A DNA stretch of 64,000 nt, taken from positions 248,001-312,000 of the forward strand of contig NZ_FOOF01000006.1 in assembly GCF_900113115.1 (NCBI RefSeq), read 5' to 3'. The translations under genes and the position numbers were made by a program. The notes below the pieces were generated by a model. That model did not search any database. It was not told the origin of the DNA and saw only the letters and a program-made list of their open reading frames with translations. This document shows positions 39,514 to 48,019 of the stretch, one piece after another. Position 1 is the first letter of the stretch; each line of letters opens with the position of its first letter. The stretch is from Duganella sp. CF458. Lineage in GTDB: Bacteria; Pseudomonadota; Gammaproteobacteria; Burkholderiales; Burkholderiaceae_D.

Positions 39514-40747
39514 GTTTTTCTCCATTGGGCGGGACCGGGTCCCAGATCAGGCGCGGGTCGAACTGCATCGAAGCCAGCATGGTCAGCACCACGACGGCGC
39601 AAAACGCCAGGGCTCCGGGCCCGGCGGTGATGGTGGCAAGGGTCTGGAATCGCACCAGGGCCACGGTCAGGGTAATGACAAAGATGTCCAGCATCGACCA
39701 GCGGCCCACGAATTCCACCATGCGGTAAAGCATCGTGCGCTGCAAAGGGCGCCAGCGCGAGCGGCGCTGCGCTGTCCATGCCAGCAGGGACAAGGCGGCA
39801 AGCTTGAGCAGCGGTACCACGATGCTGGCGACGAAGATGATCGCGGCCAGCGCGGGCGAGCCGCTGTCCCAGAAATACAGCACGCCGCTGATGATGGTGT
39901 CGTCCTCCGTCCCGAACAGGGAATGGGTGTACATCACGGGCAGCAGGTTGGCGGGAATGTACAGGATGGCGGCGGCAATCAGCAGGGCCCAGGTGCGGCC
40001 CAGGCTATCCGGCTGACGGCGGTGCAGCCGCGCGCGGCAGCGAGGGCAATCCTGGTGCGACGTGCCGTTGTCCGCGGAAACCAGCCCGCAGACGTGGCAT
40101 GACAAGGCAGCTTGTGGAACGGGCGGCGGAACGTCCGGCTGCGGCGTCATGGTGTCGCCCAGGTTCCATAACATTTTCGGATCGAACGACACCACGATGG
40201 CCAGCATCAGGGTCAGCGCGGCGAAGGCAAACAGGCCGGGTTCCAGCACCACTGTGGCAAGGCTGGTCATCTTCACGATGGTGATGAGGATGCCGATCAT
40301 CAGCACCTCGGTCATGCCCCAGCGCCGCGCAAGGTGAATGGCATACAGCAGCAGATTGAACGATTTCGGCTTGTGGCCGCCCGCCAAAGACAGCGTCACG
40401 TGCAGCAGGGACAGCAGCTCGATGGCCGGCAGCAGGATGGTAAACAGGAAGACCGCCGCAGCCACCAGCGGCATATGCCCCTGCCACAGCACCACGATAG
40501 CTCCCAGCAGCGTGGCGCGCGAGGCGTTGCCGTTCACGTCCAGTTCGACGATTGGAAAACACTGGGCGATCAGGTACACGATCAGGGTCGCCAGGGTGAT
40601 GGCCGCCATGCGTCCTGCGTCGGAATGGATGCCGCGATACATCACCGAGCGGCAGCGCACGCAACGGGCCTTCTCGCGCGGACGCACCGGGCGCCGGCGA
40701 TGCAGCACGCCGCAGTCATGACAGCTAATCAGATCGTATCGATGCAC
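39506..40747 (-). CDS. pqiA: Inner-membrane protein PqiA
   Basis: 413 residues from GTG 40747. Two homologous PqiA halves, each starting with a Cys-X2-Cys rubredoxin-like zinc site (C-H-D-C ... C-V-R-C, and C-H-V-C ... C-P-R-C) followed by four membrane segments. Inner-membrane partner of PqiB. The three genes overlap and form one operon. Confidence 0.92.
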   Translation of the reverse strand: MHRYDLISCHDCGVLHRRRPVRPREKARCVRCRSVMYRGIHSDAGRMAAITLATLIVYLIAQCFPIVELDVNGNASRATLLGAIVVLWQGHMPLVAAAVFLFTILLPAIELLSLLHVTLSLAGGHKPKSFNLLLYAIHLARRWGMTEVLMIGILITIVKMTSLATVVLEPGLFAFAALTLMLAIVVSFDPKMLWNLGDTMTPQPDVPPPVPQAALSCHVCGLVSADNGTSHQDCPRCRARLHRRQPDSLGRTWALLIAAAILYIPANLLPVMYTHSLFGTEDDTIISGVLYFWDSGSPALAAIIFVASIVVPLLKLAALSLLAWTAQRRSRWRPLQRTMLYRMVEFVGRWSMLDIFVITLTVALVRFQTLATITAGPGALAFCAVVVLTMLASMQFDPRLIWDPVPPNGEKHA

Positions 40748-40906
40748 ACGTTCAGGGCAAGTTCAAATATGCCAGCATGATACGACATTTGATACGCAAG
40801 CCCGGAGTCGTGACTATTCGATAGACTTCCAGGGTCCCGGTTCGGCTAAAGTCTGCGCCCACCGAAAGCTTGAACCGGAACGCCATTGAAACAGGCGCAA
40901 AAAAGA

Positions 40907-41494
40907 ATGAAGAATATACGCTTGGTTTCGTCCGGAATTGAATTTGCGCTCTACGCCAGCTTTTGCCATGCCGCCGACTTCGGCGGCAAATCATGGGGCT
41001 ATGCATGGGCCGATACGCCCCAAGGCAAGTTCGAATGCATCAACGACGATAGCACGGACAACTTCCAGGTGCTGAAGCTGAATGGCCGGGTCGTTTTTCG
41101 CCAGACGGTCGAGTCGAGCTGGATCTCGGAAGGCGATACGCTGGCCAACGGTATCCGGCAAAGCGGCGTTGGCTGCCCTTCGATCATTGCAAATGAACGT
41201 GGCTACGTGGTGATCGTGCGCGACACCCAACCGCCGCACTATGGCGTGCAGGGCTATGCCATCATCGACTTCAACGAGAAAGAGCCAATCCTGATCACGC
41301 TCGCCGAAGGGCAGCGTCCCCAGGACGAAAAAGTCGCGCGCAGCCAGCGCTTTGGATGGTCCGCCAAGGGCCTCAGGTTCCGCTATTTCGGCTATTTGCC
41401 GGATCAACCGAGCAGCACTGCCGGCTCTGCAAAACCGCGTCACCACGAGCTTTTCCTCGATTTTTCTTCAGATATTGTCGACGTTACCAAATAA
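40907..41494 (+). CDS. Hypothetical secreted protein
   Basis: 195 residues from ATG 40907 (a TTG at 40886 would extend it). A possible signal peptide ends at C-H-A-A-D. The mature part is mixed strand (V-L-K-L-N-G-R-V-V-F-R, G-Y-V-V-I-V-R-D) with a Y-F-G-Y-L-P segment. No family is recognised. Lower GC and different style from the island genes. It lies 2 bp upstream of a small frameshifted gene that may belong with it. Confidence 0.6.
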   Translation: MKNIRLVSSGIEFALYASFCHAADFGGKSWGYAWADTPQGKFECINDDSTDNFQVLKLNGRVVFRQTVESSWISEGDTLANGIRQSGVGCPSIIANERGYVVIVRDTQPPHYGVQGYAIIDFNEKEPILITLAEGQRPQDEKVARSQRFGWSAKGLRFRYFGYLPDQPSSTAGSAKPRHHELFLDFSSDIVDVTK

Positions 41495-41496
41495 GA

Positions 41497-41790
41497 TGAA
41501 CCGCCGCGCCTACCTCGTGAGCGAACAGCCGGACGGCATGGACGACGGGGGTGTGGAAGGTATATGCGGCGAATGGAAAGCTGTCCTGGTCAGGCTATGA
41601 CTTTATCCCCGCCAGCGACCCGAATTACCGGTACGCGGACCTGAATACGCCAACCTGGATGCCCAACGGCGAATTGGTGGCAAACGCCTCGTGCAGCTCC
41701 GACCCGGACCGTAAATGGAAGGTCAAACTGGTCAAGAACAATGAGCAATGGGACTGGGCACCCCGCAAGAAGTGCCCGGCCTCGAAATAA
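41497..41790 (+). pseudogene. Small hypothetical gene with a frameshift at a G5 run
   Basis: ATG 41497 opens a frame giving M-N-R-R-A-Y-L-V-S-E-Q-P-D-G-M-D-D-G. After a run of five G (41547-41551) the sensible continuation is in the +1 frame: V-W-K-V-Y-A-A-N-G-K-L-S-W-S-G-Y-D, to the stop at 41790. Removing one G joins them into a 97-residue protein. Either the gene is inactivated, it is phase-variable, or the base is a sequencing error. Function unknown. Confidence 0.5.
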
Positions 41791-41796
41791 CACGGC

Positions 41797-42720
41797 TTAA
41801 GCGTGGAACAGCGGTAATACGTGTTCGGCGATCTCGTGGAAGGTTTCGCCAAGCGGGCGGCGGTTGCGGCGGAAGTGCAGGCCGACATGGCCGATGCCGG
41901 CCGCGCGCAGCGCGCTCAATTCACCGATCAGGGCTTCGCGGCCGCCGCGGAAGCCGAAGCGCCAGCGCTGCATCGGTTCATCGGCGCGTTCGCTCAAGTC
42001 CAGGTGGATGAAGGTGGCGTAGGGCTTGTCGCCGGCCACGGCGCGCCAGGCCGCCACGCGCCGGGCGTGGTCCTCCGGGGTGCCTGGATAGGCCAGCGTG
42101 CCGTCCATATGACGGCCGACCCAATCCGGACTTTGCTGGGCCAGGCCCGCAACCAGCAGCGGCAAGGGCGCTTCCATGCGCGGCAACACATCCAGGCCAC
42201 GCGAAAGGCTTGACTGCGCTCCGTCGCGCAGCAGTGCGAGCTGTTCGCGGAAGCTGTCCCCGCGCTGGGCGAAGTCGCGGCCGAACAGCGGATACTCCAC
42301 CGGCCGGTCGCCGCTGGCCACGCCCAGCAACAGGCGGTTGCCGCTCAGACGCTGGATCGTAGCCGCCGATTTCAGCGTGAGCAGCGGTTCGCGGATCGGC
42401 AGCACCACGGCAGCCGTGCCAAGCCAAATATCCTTGGTGATGCCGGCCAGGTAGCCGAGATAGGAAAACACTTCGAACACCTGGGCCGCATCGCCAAACG
42501 AAGCGTCGTACATTGGCACGTCGCGTACCCACAAGGCGCGAAAACCCAGGCGGTCCGCCAGTTGGGCCAGATCCGCGTGGCGCTGCAGGTCCGGTTCGCC
42601 CGGCAGGCGACCGGCCTGTTGCCTTGCCTGCTCGCCGGCATGCGTCCAGTCGTTGTCCAGCGGAGCCTCGATGCCGATGCTGAAGCCGCCCTCAGTCAGG
42701 CGAGCCAAGGTAGCACTCAT
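41797..42720 (-). CDS. LLM-class flavin-dependent oxidoreductase
   Basis: 307 residues of the bacterial luciferase-like monooxygenase family: L-G-F-R-A-L-W-V-R-D near 55, W-L-G-T-A-A-V-V-L-P, and L-L-L-G-V-A-S-G-D-R-P. Probably FMN or F420 dependent; the substrate is unknown. It sits just downstream of an MFS exporter gene on the same strand (14 bp apart), so the two are likely co-transcribed. Confidence 0.85.
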   Translation of the reverse strand: MSATLARLTEGGFSIGIEAPLDNDWTHAGEQARQQAGRLPGEPDLQRHADLAQLADRLGFRALWVRDVPMYDASFGDAAQVFEVFSYLGYLAGITKDIWLGTAAVVLPIREPLLTLKSAATIQRLSGNRLLLGVASGDRPVEYPLFGRDFAQRGDSFREQLALLRDGAQSSLSRGLDVLPRMEAPLPLLVAGLAQQSPDWVGRHMDGTLAYPGTPEDHARRVAAWRAVAGDKPYATFIHLDLSERADEPMQRWRFGFRGGREALIGELSALRAAGIGHVGLHFRRNRRPLGETFHEIAEHVLPLFHA

Positions 42721-42734
42721 GGAACTCCCCTGGT

Positions 42735-43910
42735 TCAGATGGAGGAAGTGGCGGAAGGCGATGCGCTGCGGCGCCCAGCATTGCCAAGCCAGACCAGCGC
42801 CAGGCCGCCCGCAGCCAGTGCCGCGCCAACCAGTGGCACCGCGGCATAGCCCAGGCCCTGGCCGATCACCACGCCGCCGAGCGCAGCGCCAAGCGCGTTA
42901 CCCAGGTTGAAGGCTCCCACGTTCACCGACGAGGCCAGGCCGGGCGCCTGTGCTGCTGCCTGCATCACCCGCATCTGCACCGGCGGCACGATGCCGAAAG
43001 CGGCAGCGCCCCAGACCACCAGGCCGATGGCGGCGCCAACTTCAGTCGTCATCACCAGCGGCAGGACAGCCATGGTCACGGCAAGCGCTGCGAGAATCAA
43101 TTTGGTGGCGCCATCGAGGGACCAGTCGGCCAGGCGTCCTCCCAGGCTGTTACCGAGAGTGAAACCGATGCCGATCAATACCAGGGCGAAAGCCACGAAA
43201 CCGGGGCTGGCATGGGTGATCTCGGCCAGGATCGGCGCGACGTAGGTGTAGAGCGCGAACATGGCGCCGGAACCCATCACGGTCGTGCCCATCGCCAGCA
43301 GCACTTCGGGGCGCGTCAGCACTTTCAGCTCACGGCGCAGGTTCGGCGGCGTGCCCGCTTCACCCTTGGGCAAGGCCAGCCAGAGCGCGGCAATGGTGAC
43401 CAGCCCCAACACAGCGGTGCCGGCGAAGGCCACACGCCAGCCGACTTGCTGGCCGATCCAGGTGGCGGCCGGCACGCCGCCGATGTTGGCAAGGGTCAAG
43501 CCCATGAACATGGCCGCAATCGCGCTGGCCTGCTTCTCTTTTGGCACCACGCTGGCGGCCACCACGGCGCCGATGCCGAAGAAGGCTCCATGGTTGAGGC
43601 TGGTGACCAGGCGCGACAGCAGCAAGGTGGTATAGCTCGGTGCGAAGGCCGACAGCAGGTTACCGACCGTGAAGATCAGCATCAGCGCCATCAGGGCGGC
43701 ACGTTTGCCGAAACGGCTGAACAGCAAAGTCATCACCGGTGCGCCGGCCATGACGCCAACGGCATACGCTGATACCAGCATGCCCGCAGTGGGAATGCTG
43801 ACGGTGACGCCGTCGGCAATCACGGGCAGCAGGCCCATCGGAGTGAATTCGGTGGTGCCGATGGCGAACGCGCCAGTGGCAAGTGCTAACAGGGCGGTAG
43901 AGGATCGCAT
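42735..43910 (-). CDS. MFS transporter, DHA1 family
   Basis: 391 residues, twelve membrane segments. The N-terminal F-A-I-G-T-T-E-F-T-P-M-G-L-L-P and the loop motif F-S-R-F-G-K-R place it near the AraJ/YdhP-type sugar or drug efflux group. Likely exports a small molecule; substrate unknown. First gene of a two-gene operon with the luciferase-like enzyme. Confidence 0.85.
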   Translation of the reverse strand: MRSSTALLALATGAFAIGTTEFTPMGLLPVIADGVTVSIPTAGMLVSAYAVGVMAGAPVMTLLFSRFGKRAALMALMLIFTVGNLLSAFAPSYTTLLLSRLVTSLNHGAFFGIGAVVAASVVPKEKQASAIAAMFMGLTLANIGGVPAATWIGQQVGWRVAFAGTAVLGLVTIAALWLALPKGEAGTPPNLRRELKVLTRPEVLLAMGTTVMGSGAMFALYTYVAPILAEITHASPGFVAFALVLIGIGFTLGNSLGGRLADWSLDGATKLILAALAVTMAVLPLVMTTEVGAAIGLVVWGAAAFGIVPPVQMRVMQAAAQAPGLASSVNVGAFNLGNALGAALGGVVIGQGLGYAAVPLVGAALAAGGLALVWLGNAGRRSASPSATSSI

Positions 43911-43993
43911 TGTGAGGTCTCGTAGAGTTTTTCAATGGATCGCAGTGTACCGGCGCAATATTTGCAGATTAAGCCCTGTATTTGCTAAATACT

Positions 43994-44010
43994 TTTGATT
44001 CAAAATCAAA
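43994..44010. repeat. Short perfect inverted repeat between MFS and KaiC-like genes
   Basis: TTTGATT-CAA-AATCAAA, a 7-bp AT-rich palindrome in the 175-bp divergent intergenic region. It could be an operator for a regulator of either gene; no regulator gene is adjacent. Confidence 0.4.
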
Positions 44011-44085
44011 TATGCGGCAATCGAAACAAGCCATTCGGCAACAGGTGCTAAAGTGTCTTATCGACAATCTTCGTGCAGGATCGAC

Positions 44086-45579
44086 ATGCTCCAGCCGCAG
44101 AACCAGCAGACCAATGTTTTCATTTCAACCGGCATCACCGGCCTGGATTCGATCCTGGCGGGCGGCCTGACCAAGGACCGCTTGTACCTGCTCGAAGGCG
44201 AGCCTGGAACCGGCAAGACCACCATGGCACTGCAGTTCCTGGTGGAGGGGGCACGGCAAGGCGAACGTGTGCTCTATATCACGCTGGCGGAAAACGAAGT
44301 GGAACTGCGTGCGGTCGCGCAGTCGCACGGCTTTTCGATGGAAGGTATCGCCGTGCACGAAATCATTCCTCCCGAAGGGGTGCTTGATCCTGAAGAGCAG
44401 TACACGGTATTCCATCCGTCCGAGGTCGAATTGAGCGAAACCAACCGGCTGATCCTGACGCAGATCGACCGTCTCAATCCCACCCGCGTGGTGCTCGATT
44501 CACTGTCGGAATTGCAACTCCTGGCTGGCAACCCTTTACGCTACCGGCGCCATGTGCTGGCCCTCAAGCAGTATTTCGCCAGGCGTGCCTGCACCGCGCT
44601 ATTCCTGGATGACAAAACGGCCGTGGGCGGCGACCAGCAGGTGCGCAGTATCGCCCATGGCGTGATTTCGCTGCAACAGGTCGAATCGGGGTACGGCGCC
44701 GAACGCCGCGTGCTGCGCGTCGTGAAGTACCGCGGCATCGATTACCGGCGAGGACCGCACGACTATGCGATCATCGCCGGCGGCGTTATTGCGTATCCGA
44801 GGCTGATAGCTTCCGAGTCGCGCGAGATCGCGCTGCGGCAAAAGGTACCAAGTGGCTTGTCGTCCCTTGATACCTTGATTGGGGGCGGGTTGGAAGAAGG
44901 CTCAAGTACCCTGGTCTCCGGTCCGCCCGGGACCGGCAAATCCAGTCTCGCGGCCCAGTTCGTCAAATCCGTCACGGACCACCAGCAGAAGGCAGCCATG
45001 TTCGTCTTCGAAGAGTCTTTCAACACTTTGCTGAATCGTACGGACGGCATCGGCATGGACTTGCGCAAGCCGCTGGCAGCGGGCCTGCTGCAGGTAAACC
45101 AGATTGACCCGGCCGAACTGTCGCCTGGGCAGTTCGCGCATATGGTGTGCAAGGCGGCTGACGAAGGCGCCAAAGTAGTGGTGATCGACAGCCTGAACGG
45201 CTACATGAATGCGATGCCGGAAACGCGCTTCCTGACCACCCATTTGCGCGAGATACTGACGTACCTGGGGCAGCGCGGTGTCGTGACCCTGCTGGTCGGC
45301 GTTCAACATGGCGTGATCGGCCCCATGGGCAGCACGGTGGACGTGAGCTACCTGGCCGACAACGTGCTGCTGTTGCGCTATTACGAGGCTGGCGGTGCGG
45401 TGCATAAGGCCCTGTCGGTATTCAAGAAGCGCGGCAGCAAGCACGAGACCACGTTGCGCTCCTTCGCCATTACCGAAAAAGGCATTGAGGTAGGGCCGGT
45501 GCTGAAGGGCTTCCGCGGAATTCTGACAGGGGTTCCGGTGAAAGTTGCCCAAGGCAGGGACGAACCAGAGCATGAATGA
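44086..45579 (+). CDS. kaiC: KaiC-like double-domain ATPase
   Basis: 497 residues from ATG 44086 (AGGA upstream; an earlier in-frame ATG at 44053 lacks a site). Two RecA-like KaiC domains: Walker A G-E-P-G-T-G-K-T-T (about 42-50) and G-P-P-G-T-G-K-S-S (about 280-288), each preceded by S-T-G-I-T-G-L-D or S-G-L-S-S-L-D. Acidic motifs follow (L-A-E-N-E and F-E-E-S). No kaiA or kaiB is present. It overlaps a hybrid histidine kinase gene by 8 bp, so it probably works as a signalling ATPase with that kinase rather than as a clock. Confidence 0.88.
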   Translation: MLQPQNQQTNVFISTGITGLDSILAGGLTKDRLYLLEGEPGTGKTTMALQFLVEGARQGERVLYITLAENEVELRAVAQSHGFSMEGIAVHEIIPPEGVLDPEEQYTVFHPSEVELSETNRLILTQIDRLNPTRVVLDSLSELQLLAGNPLRYRRHVLALKQYFARRACTALFLDDKTAVGGDQQVRSIAHGVISLQQVESGYGAERRVLRVVKYRGIDYRRGPHDYAIIAGGVIAYPRLIASESREIALRQKVPSGLSSLDTLIGGGLEEGSSTLVSGPPGTGKSSLAAQFVKSVTDHQQKAAMFVFEESFNTLLNRTDGIGMDLRKPLAAGLLQVNQIDPAELSPGQFAHMVCKAADEGAKVVVIDSLNGYMNAMPETRFLTTHLREILTYLGQRGVVTLLVGVQHGVIGPMGSTVDVSYLADNVLLLRYYEAGGAVHKALSVFKKRGSKHETTLRSFAITEKGIEVGPVLKGFRGILTGVPVKVAQGRDEPEHE

Positions 45580-47107
45580 CCTGGAGCAGCGCATTGTCGT
45601 TTTCGCCCCGATCGGCAAAGACGCACGCCTGATCGAGGAGGTATTGACCCCGGTACGCCTGGTCTGCCATAACTGTCCGGCACTGGGCGACGTGGTCAAT
45701 GAATTGCAGCAGGGTGCTGCGGCACTGTTCGTCATCGAAGAAGCCTTCAACGACGATTTCCTGCGCGAGCTTACCGGTTTCCTTGCCGCACAGCCGGCCT
45801 GGTCGGATTTGCCGGTGCTGGTCTTGAGCAAGGAAGGGCTGGATTCCCCCGGTATCCAGAGAATCTTCGAGCGGGTCGGCAACGTCACTTTGCTGGAACG
45901 GCCCGTGCGACGGGCGACCCTGGTGAGCGCCGCGCTGTCGGCCAGGCGGGCGCGCCGGCGCCAATACGAAATGCGCGAAGTCGACCGCCGCAAGGATGAA
46001 TTCCTCGCCATCCTCGGCCATGAGCTGCGCAATCCGCTGGCGCCGATCCGCACCGCGATGGACGTGCTGAATACCATACCGAACAGCGATCCCAAGGTGC
46101 GCAGCATCACCCAGGTGGTTGAACGCCAGGTCGTTCACCTGACCCGCCTGGTGGACGACCTGCTGGACGTGGCGCGCATCACCAACGACAAGGTTGCCTT
46201 GAAATGCGAGCGCGTCAGCGTTGCGACCGTGCTGCAGCATGTGGTGGAAATCTGCCGCCAGCAGATCGACGCGGGCGGCCATACTCTCGACCTGCGCCAG
46301 CCAACGGGCAGCGTTCTGCTGTTTGGCGACCGGGCGCGCTTGGTCCAGAGCCTGGCCAATGTGTTGGGCAATGCGGTCAAGTTCTCCCCGCCGCGCTCGA
46401 CCATCCACCTGCGCGCCGAAGCGGATGGCGAGGATATTGTGTTCGTGGTGCGCGACCATGGCGCCGGGCTCGAGCCGGAGGCGCGTTTACGCATCTTCGA
46501 CCTATTCGTGCAGGGGCAAGCAGGACGCGTGCATTCACTCGGCGGCTTGGGTATCGGGCTTAGCCTGACCCAGCGTTTTACGCGCATGCATGGAGGGAAT
46601 GTCTCCGTTACCAGCGAGGGCAGCGGCAGGGGCTGCGAATTTGTGCTGCGCATGCCGATTGTGGTGCCGGAGCGGCGCAGCAGGGAGCGGCCGGCTTCTG
46701 GCGCCGCCAAAATCCATGCCGACGATACTTTGCGCATCATGGTCGTCGACGATAATGAAGACGGCGCTGACATGCTGCGGGTGATGCTGGAAATGGAAGG
46801 CTACACGGTCGCCAAGGCCCACGATGGGCAGGGGGCGATTGCACTGGCCCCGCGCTTCCACCCGCACGCCGTCCTGATGGATATCGGCCTGCCCGATATG
46901 CCGGGCTATGAGGCGGCGCGCCGCATCCGTGAAATGGAAGGCTGCGAGGACATTATTTTCATCGCCATGACGGGGTGGGGGCATGAGGAGGCGCGCCAGC
47001 ACGCGTCCGACGCCGGCATGCAGCATTACCTGGTCAAGCCGGTGGACTTGAACGTGCTGCGCAAATGCCTGTCCGAGATCTCCGCACAGGCATTGCAGCG
47101 CGCCTGA
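45572..47107 (+). CDS. Hybrid histidine kinase with C-terminal receiver
   Basis: 511 residues from ATG 45572. N-terminal receiver-like domain (about 1-125) without a phosphoacceptor Asp (L-F-V-I-E-E), then HisKA with the H-box F-L-A-I-L-G-H-E-L-R-N-P-L, HATPase (L-G-N-A-V-K-F-S, G-L-G-I-G-L-S-L), and a full receiver (V-V-D-D-N-E-D, V-L-M-D-I-G-L-P, Y-L-V-K-P-V). No membrane segment, so cytoplasmic. Translationally coupled to the KaiC-like ATPase, which likely modulates it. Confidence 0.9.
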   Translation: MNDLEQRIVVFAPIGKDARLIEEVLTPVRLVCHNCPALGDVVNELQQGAAALFVIEEAFNDDFLRELTGFLAAQPAWSDLPVLVLSKEGLDSPGIQRIFERVGNVTLLERPVRRATLVSAALSARRARRRQYEMREVDRRKDEFLAILGHELRNPLAPIRTAMDVLNTIPNSDPKVRSITQVVERQVVHLTRLVDDLLDVARITNDKVALKCERVSVATVLQHVVEICRQQIDAGGHTLDLRQPTGSVLLFGDRARLVQSLANVLGNAVKFSPPRSTIHLRAEADGEDIVFVVRDHGAGLEPEARLRIFDLFVQGQAGRVHSLGGLGIGLSLTQRFTRMHGGNVSVTSEGSGRGCEFVLRMPIVVPERRSRERPASGAAKIHADDTLRIMVVDDNEDGADMLRVMLEMEGYTVAKAHDGQGAIALAPRFHPHAVLMDIGLPDMPGYEAARRIREMEGCEDIIFIAMTGWGHEEARQHASDAGMQHYLVKPVDLNVLRKCLSEISAQALQRA

Positions 47108-47115
47108 CCGCGTGC

Positions 47116-47925
47116 TTACTGGACCGCGCTGGCGTTCAGCGAGACACCACTGAAGGTTGTGTAGGAACGGATGCCGATGTGCCAGGTGCCTGCTTGCGGG
47201 TTGCTCAAGGCGCAGGATTCGGTGTTGCCGTTCTTGTAGGGACGGCAGGCGTAATCGTTGGCAGTCGGCTGCGCGCCGACGCGCACGTACAGGTCGCCGT
47301 CGCCACTGCCGCCACTCATATTCACGTTCAAGGTATTCGCGCATTCAGGCACGTTGATGGTGAAATACAGCCAGTTGCCTGCCGTGGCGGTCAAGCTGGA
47401 CTGGTTCAGCGACACGCTTGCGCATGGCAGGTTCAAGCTGCTTGGCAGCGAATGCAGCAGGGTGGTGGTCACCGCGCCGTCGGCAGCGAACGTTACCTGG
47501 TACAGGCGGTCGAATTCCGTTTCCGCGATAGCGCTGCCCGGATCGCCGCCCAGCTGCCGGATCAGGTCCGGCGTGGTGTCGGAATGGCCGACCACCAGCG
47601 CATTGTCGGGCAGGGCGCGCAGTTGTTGTGCGAACGCCGCAAGCTGGCTCGGGTCGTAGGCGGTGACCGGCAAGTTCAGGTAGGTGGCCAGGGGCTGCGC
47701 GGTCTGCTGCGTGCGCTGGTAAGCAGTCGAATAGACATGCTTGACCCGGGCATCTTTCAAAGTCGCGGCAATGTTGGTGGCGCGTACCTGTCCTTCCGCC
47801 GTCAGTACAGGATCGGTGCCGGTGGCCGATTTCTCAGCGTGGCGCGTCAGGTAGATGGTGTTGGCGCTGGCTGGAAAGTGCACTGCGCAGATTGCCAAGG
47901 CGAGGCCGCCCAATATCTTCTTCAT
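47116..47925 (-). CDS. Secreted histidine phosphatase with pre-peptidase C-terminal domain
   Basis: 269 residues. Signal peptide to about A-S-A, then a histidine phosphatase (phosphoglycerate mutase-like) domain with T-R-H-A-E-K and the second His in V-V-G-H-S-D-T. The last 100 residues form a pre-peptidase C-terminal (PPC) beta domain (W-L-Y-F-T-I-N-V-P, G-D-G-D-L-Y-V-R-V-G), usually found on secreted proteases. This fusion is uncommon. Its ribosome-binding site GGGAGA, next to the ATG, is half of a perfect inverted repeat. Confidence 0.82.
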   Translation of the reverse strand: MKKILGGLALAICAVHFPASANTIYLTRHAEKSATGTDPVLTAEGQVRATNIAATLKDARVKHVYSTAYQRTQQTAQPLATYLNLPVTAYDPSQLAAFAQQLRALPDNALVVGHSDTTPDLIRQLGGDPGSAIAETEFDRLYQVTFAADGAVTTTLLHSLPSSLNLPCASVSLNQSSLTATAGNWLYFTINVPECANTLNVNMSGGSGDGDLYVRVGAQPTANDYACRPYKNGNTESCALSNPQAGTWHIGIRSYTTFSGVSLNASAVQ

Positions 47926-47929
47926 GTAG

Positions 47930-48005
47930 TCTCCCGAAATGAATAGTTTCTGAATGTTGCACTAAAAGCAATAATGCGACGGCGAGGATACGACATTTCG
48001 GGAGA
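47930..48005 (-). promoter_or_regulatory. 12-bp inverted repeat that can mask the phosphatase ribosome-binding site
   Basis: TCTCCCGAAATG (47930-47941) and CATTTCGGGAGA (47994-48005) are perfectly complementary and 52 bp apart. In the minus-strand transcript the 3' arm contains the GGGAGA ribosome-binding site, so pairing would block translation. Confidence 0.5.
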
Positions 48006-48019
48006 TTGCTGTGTTTCTT

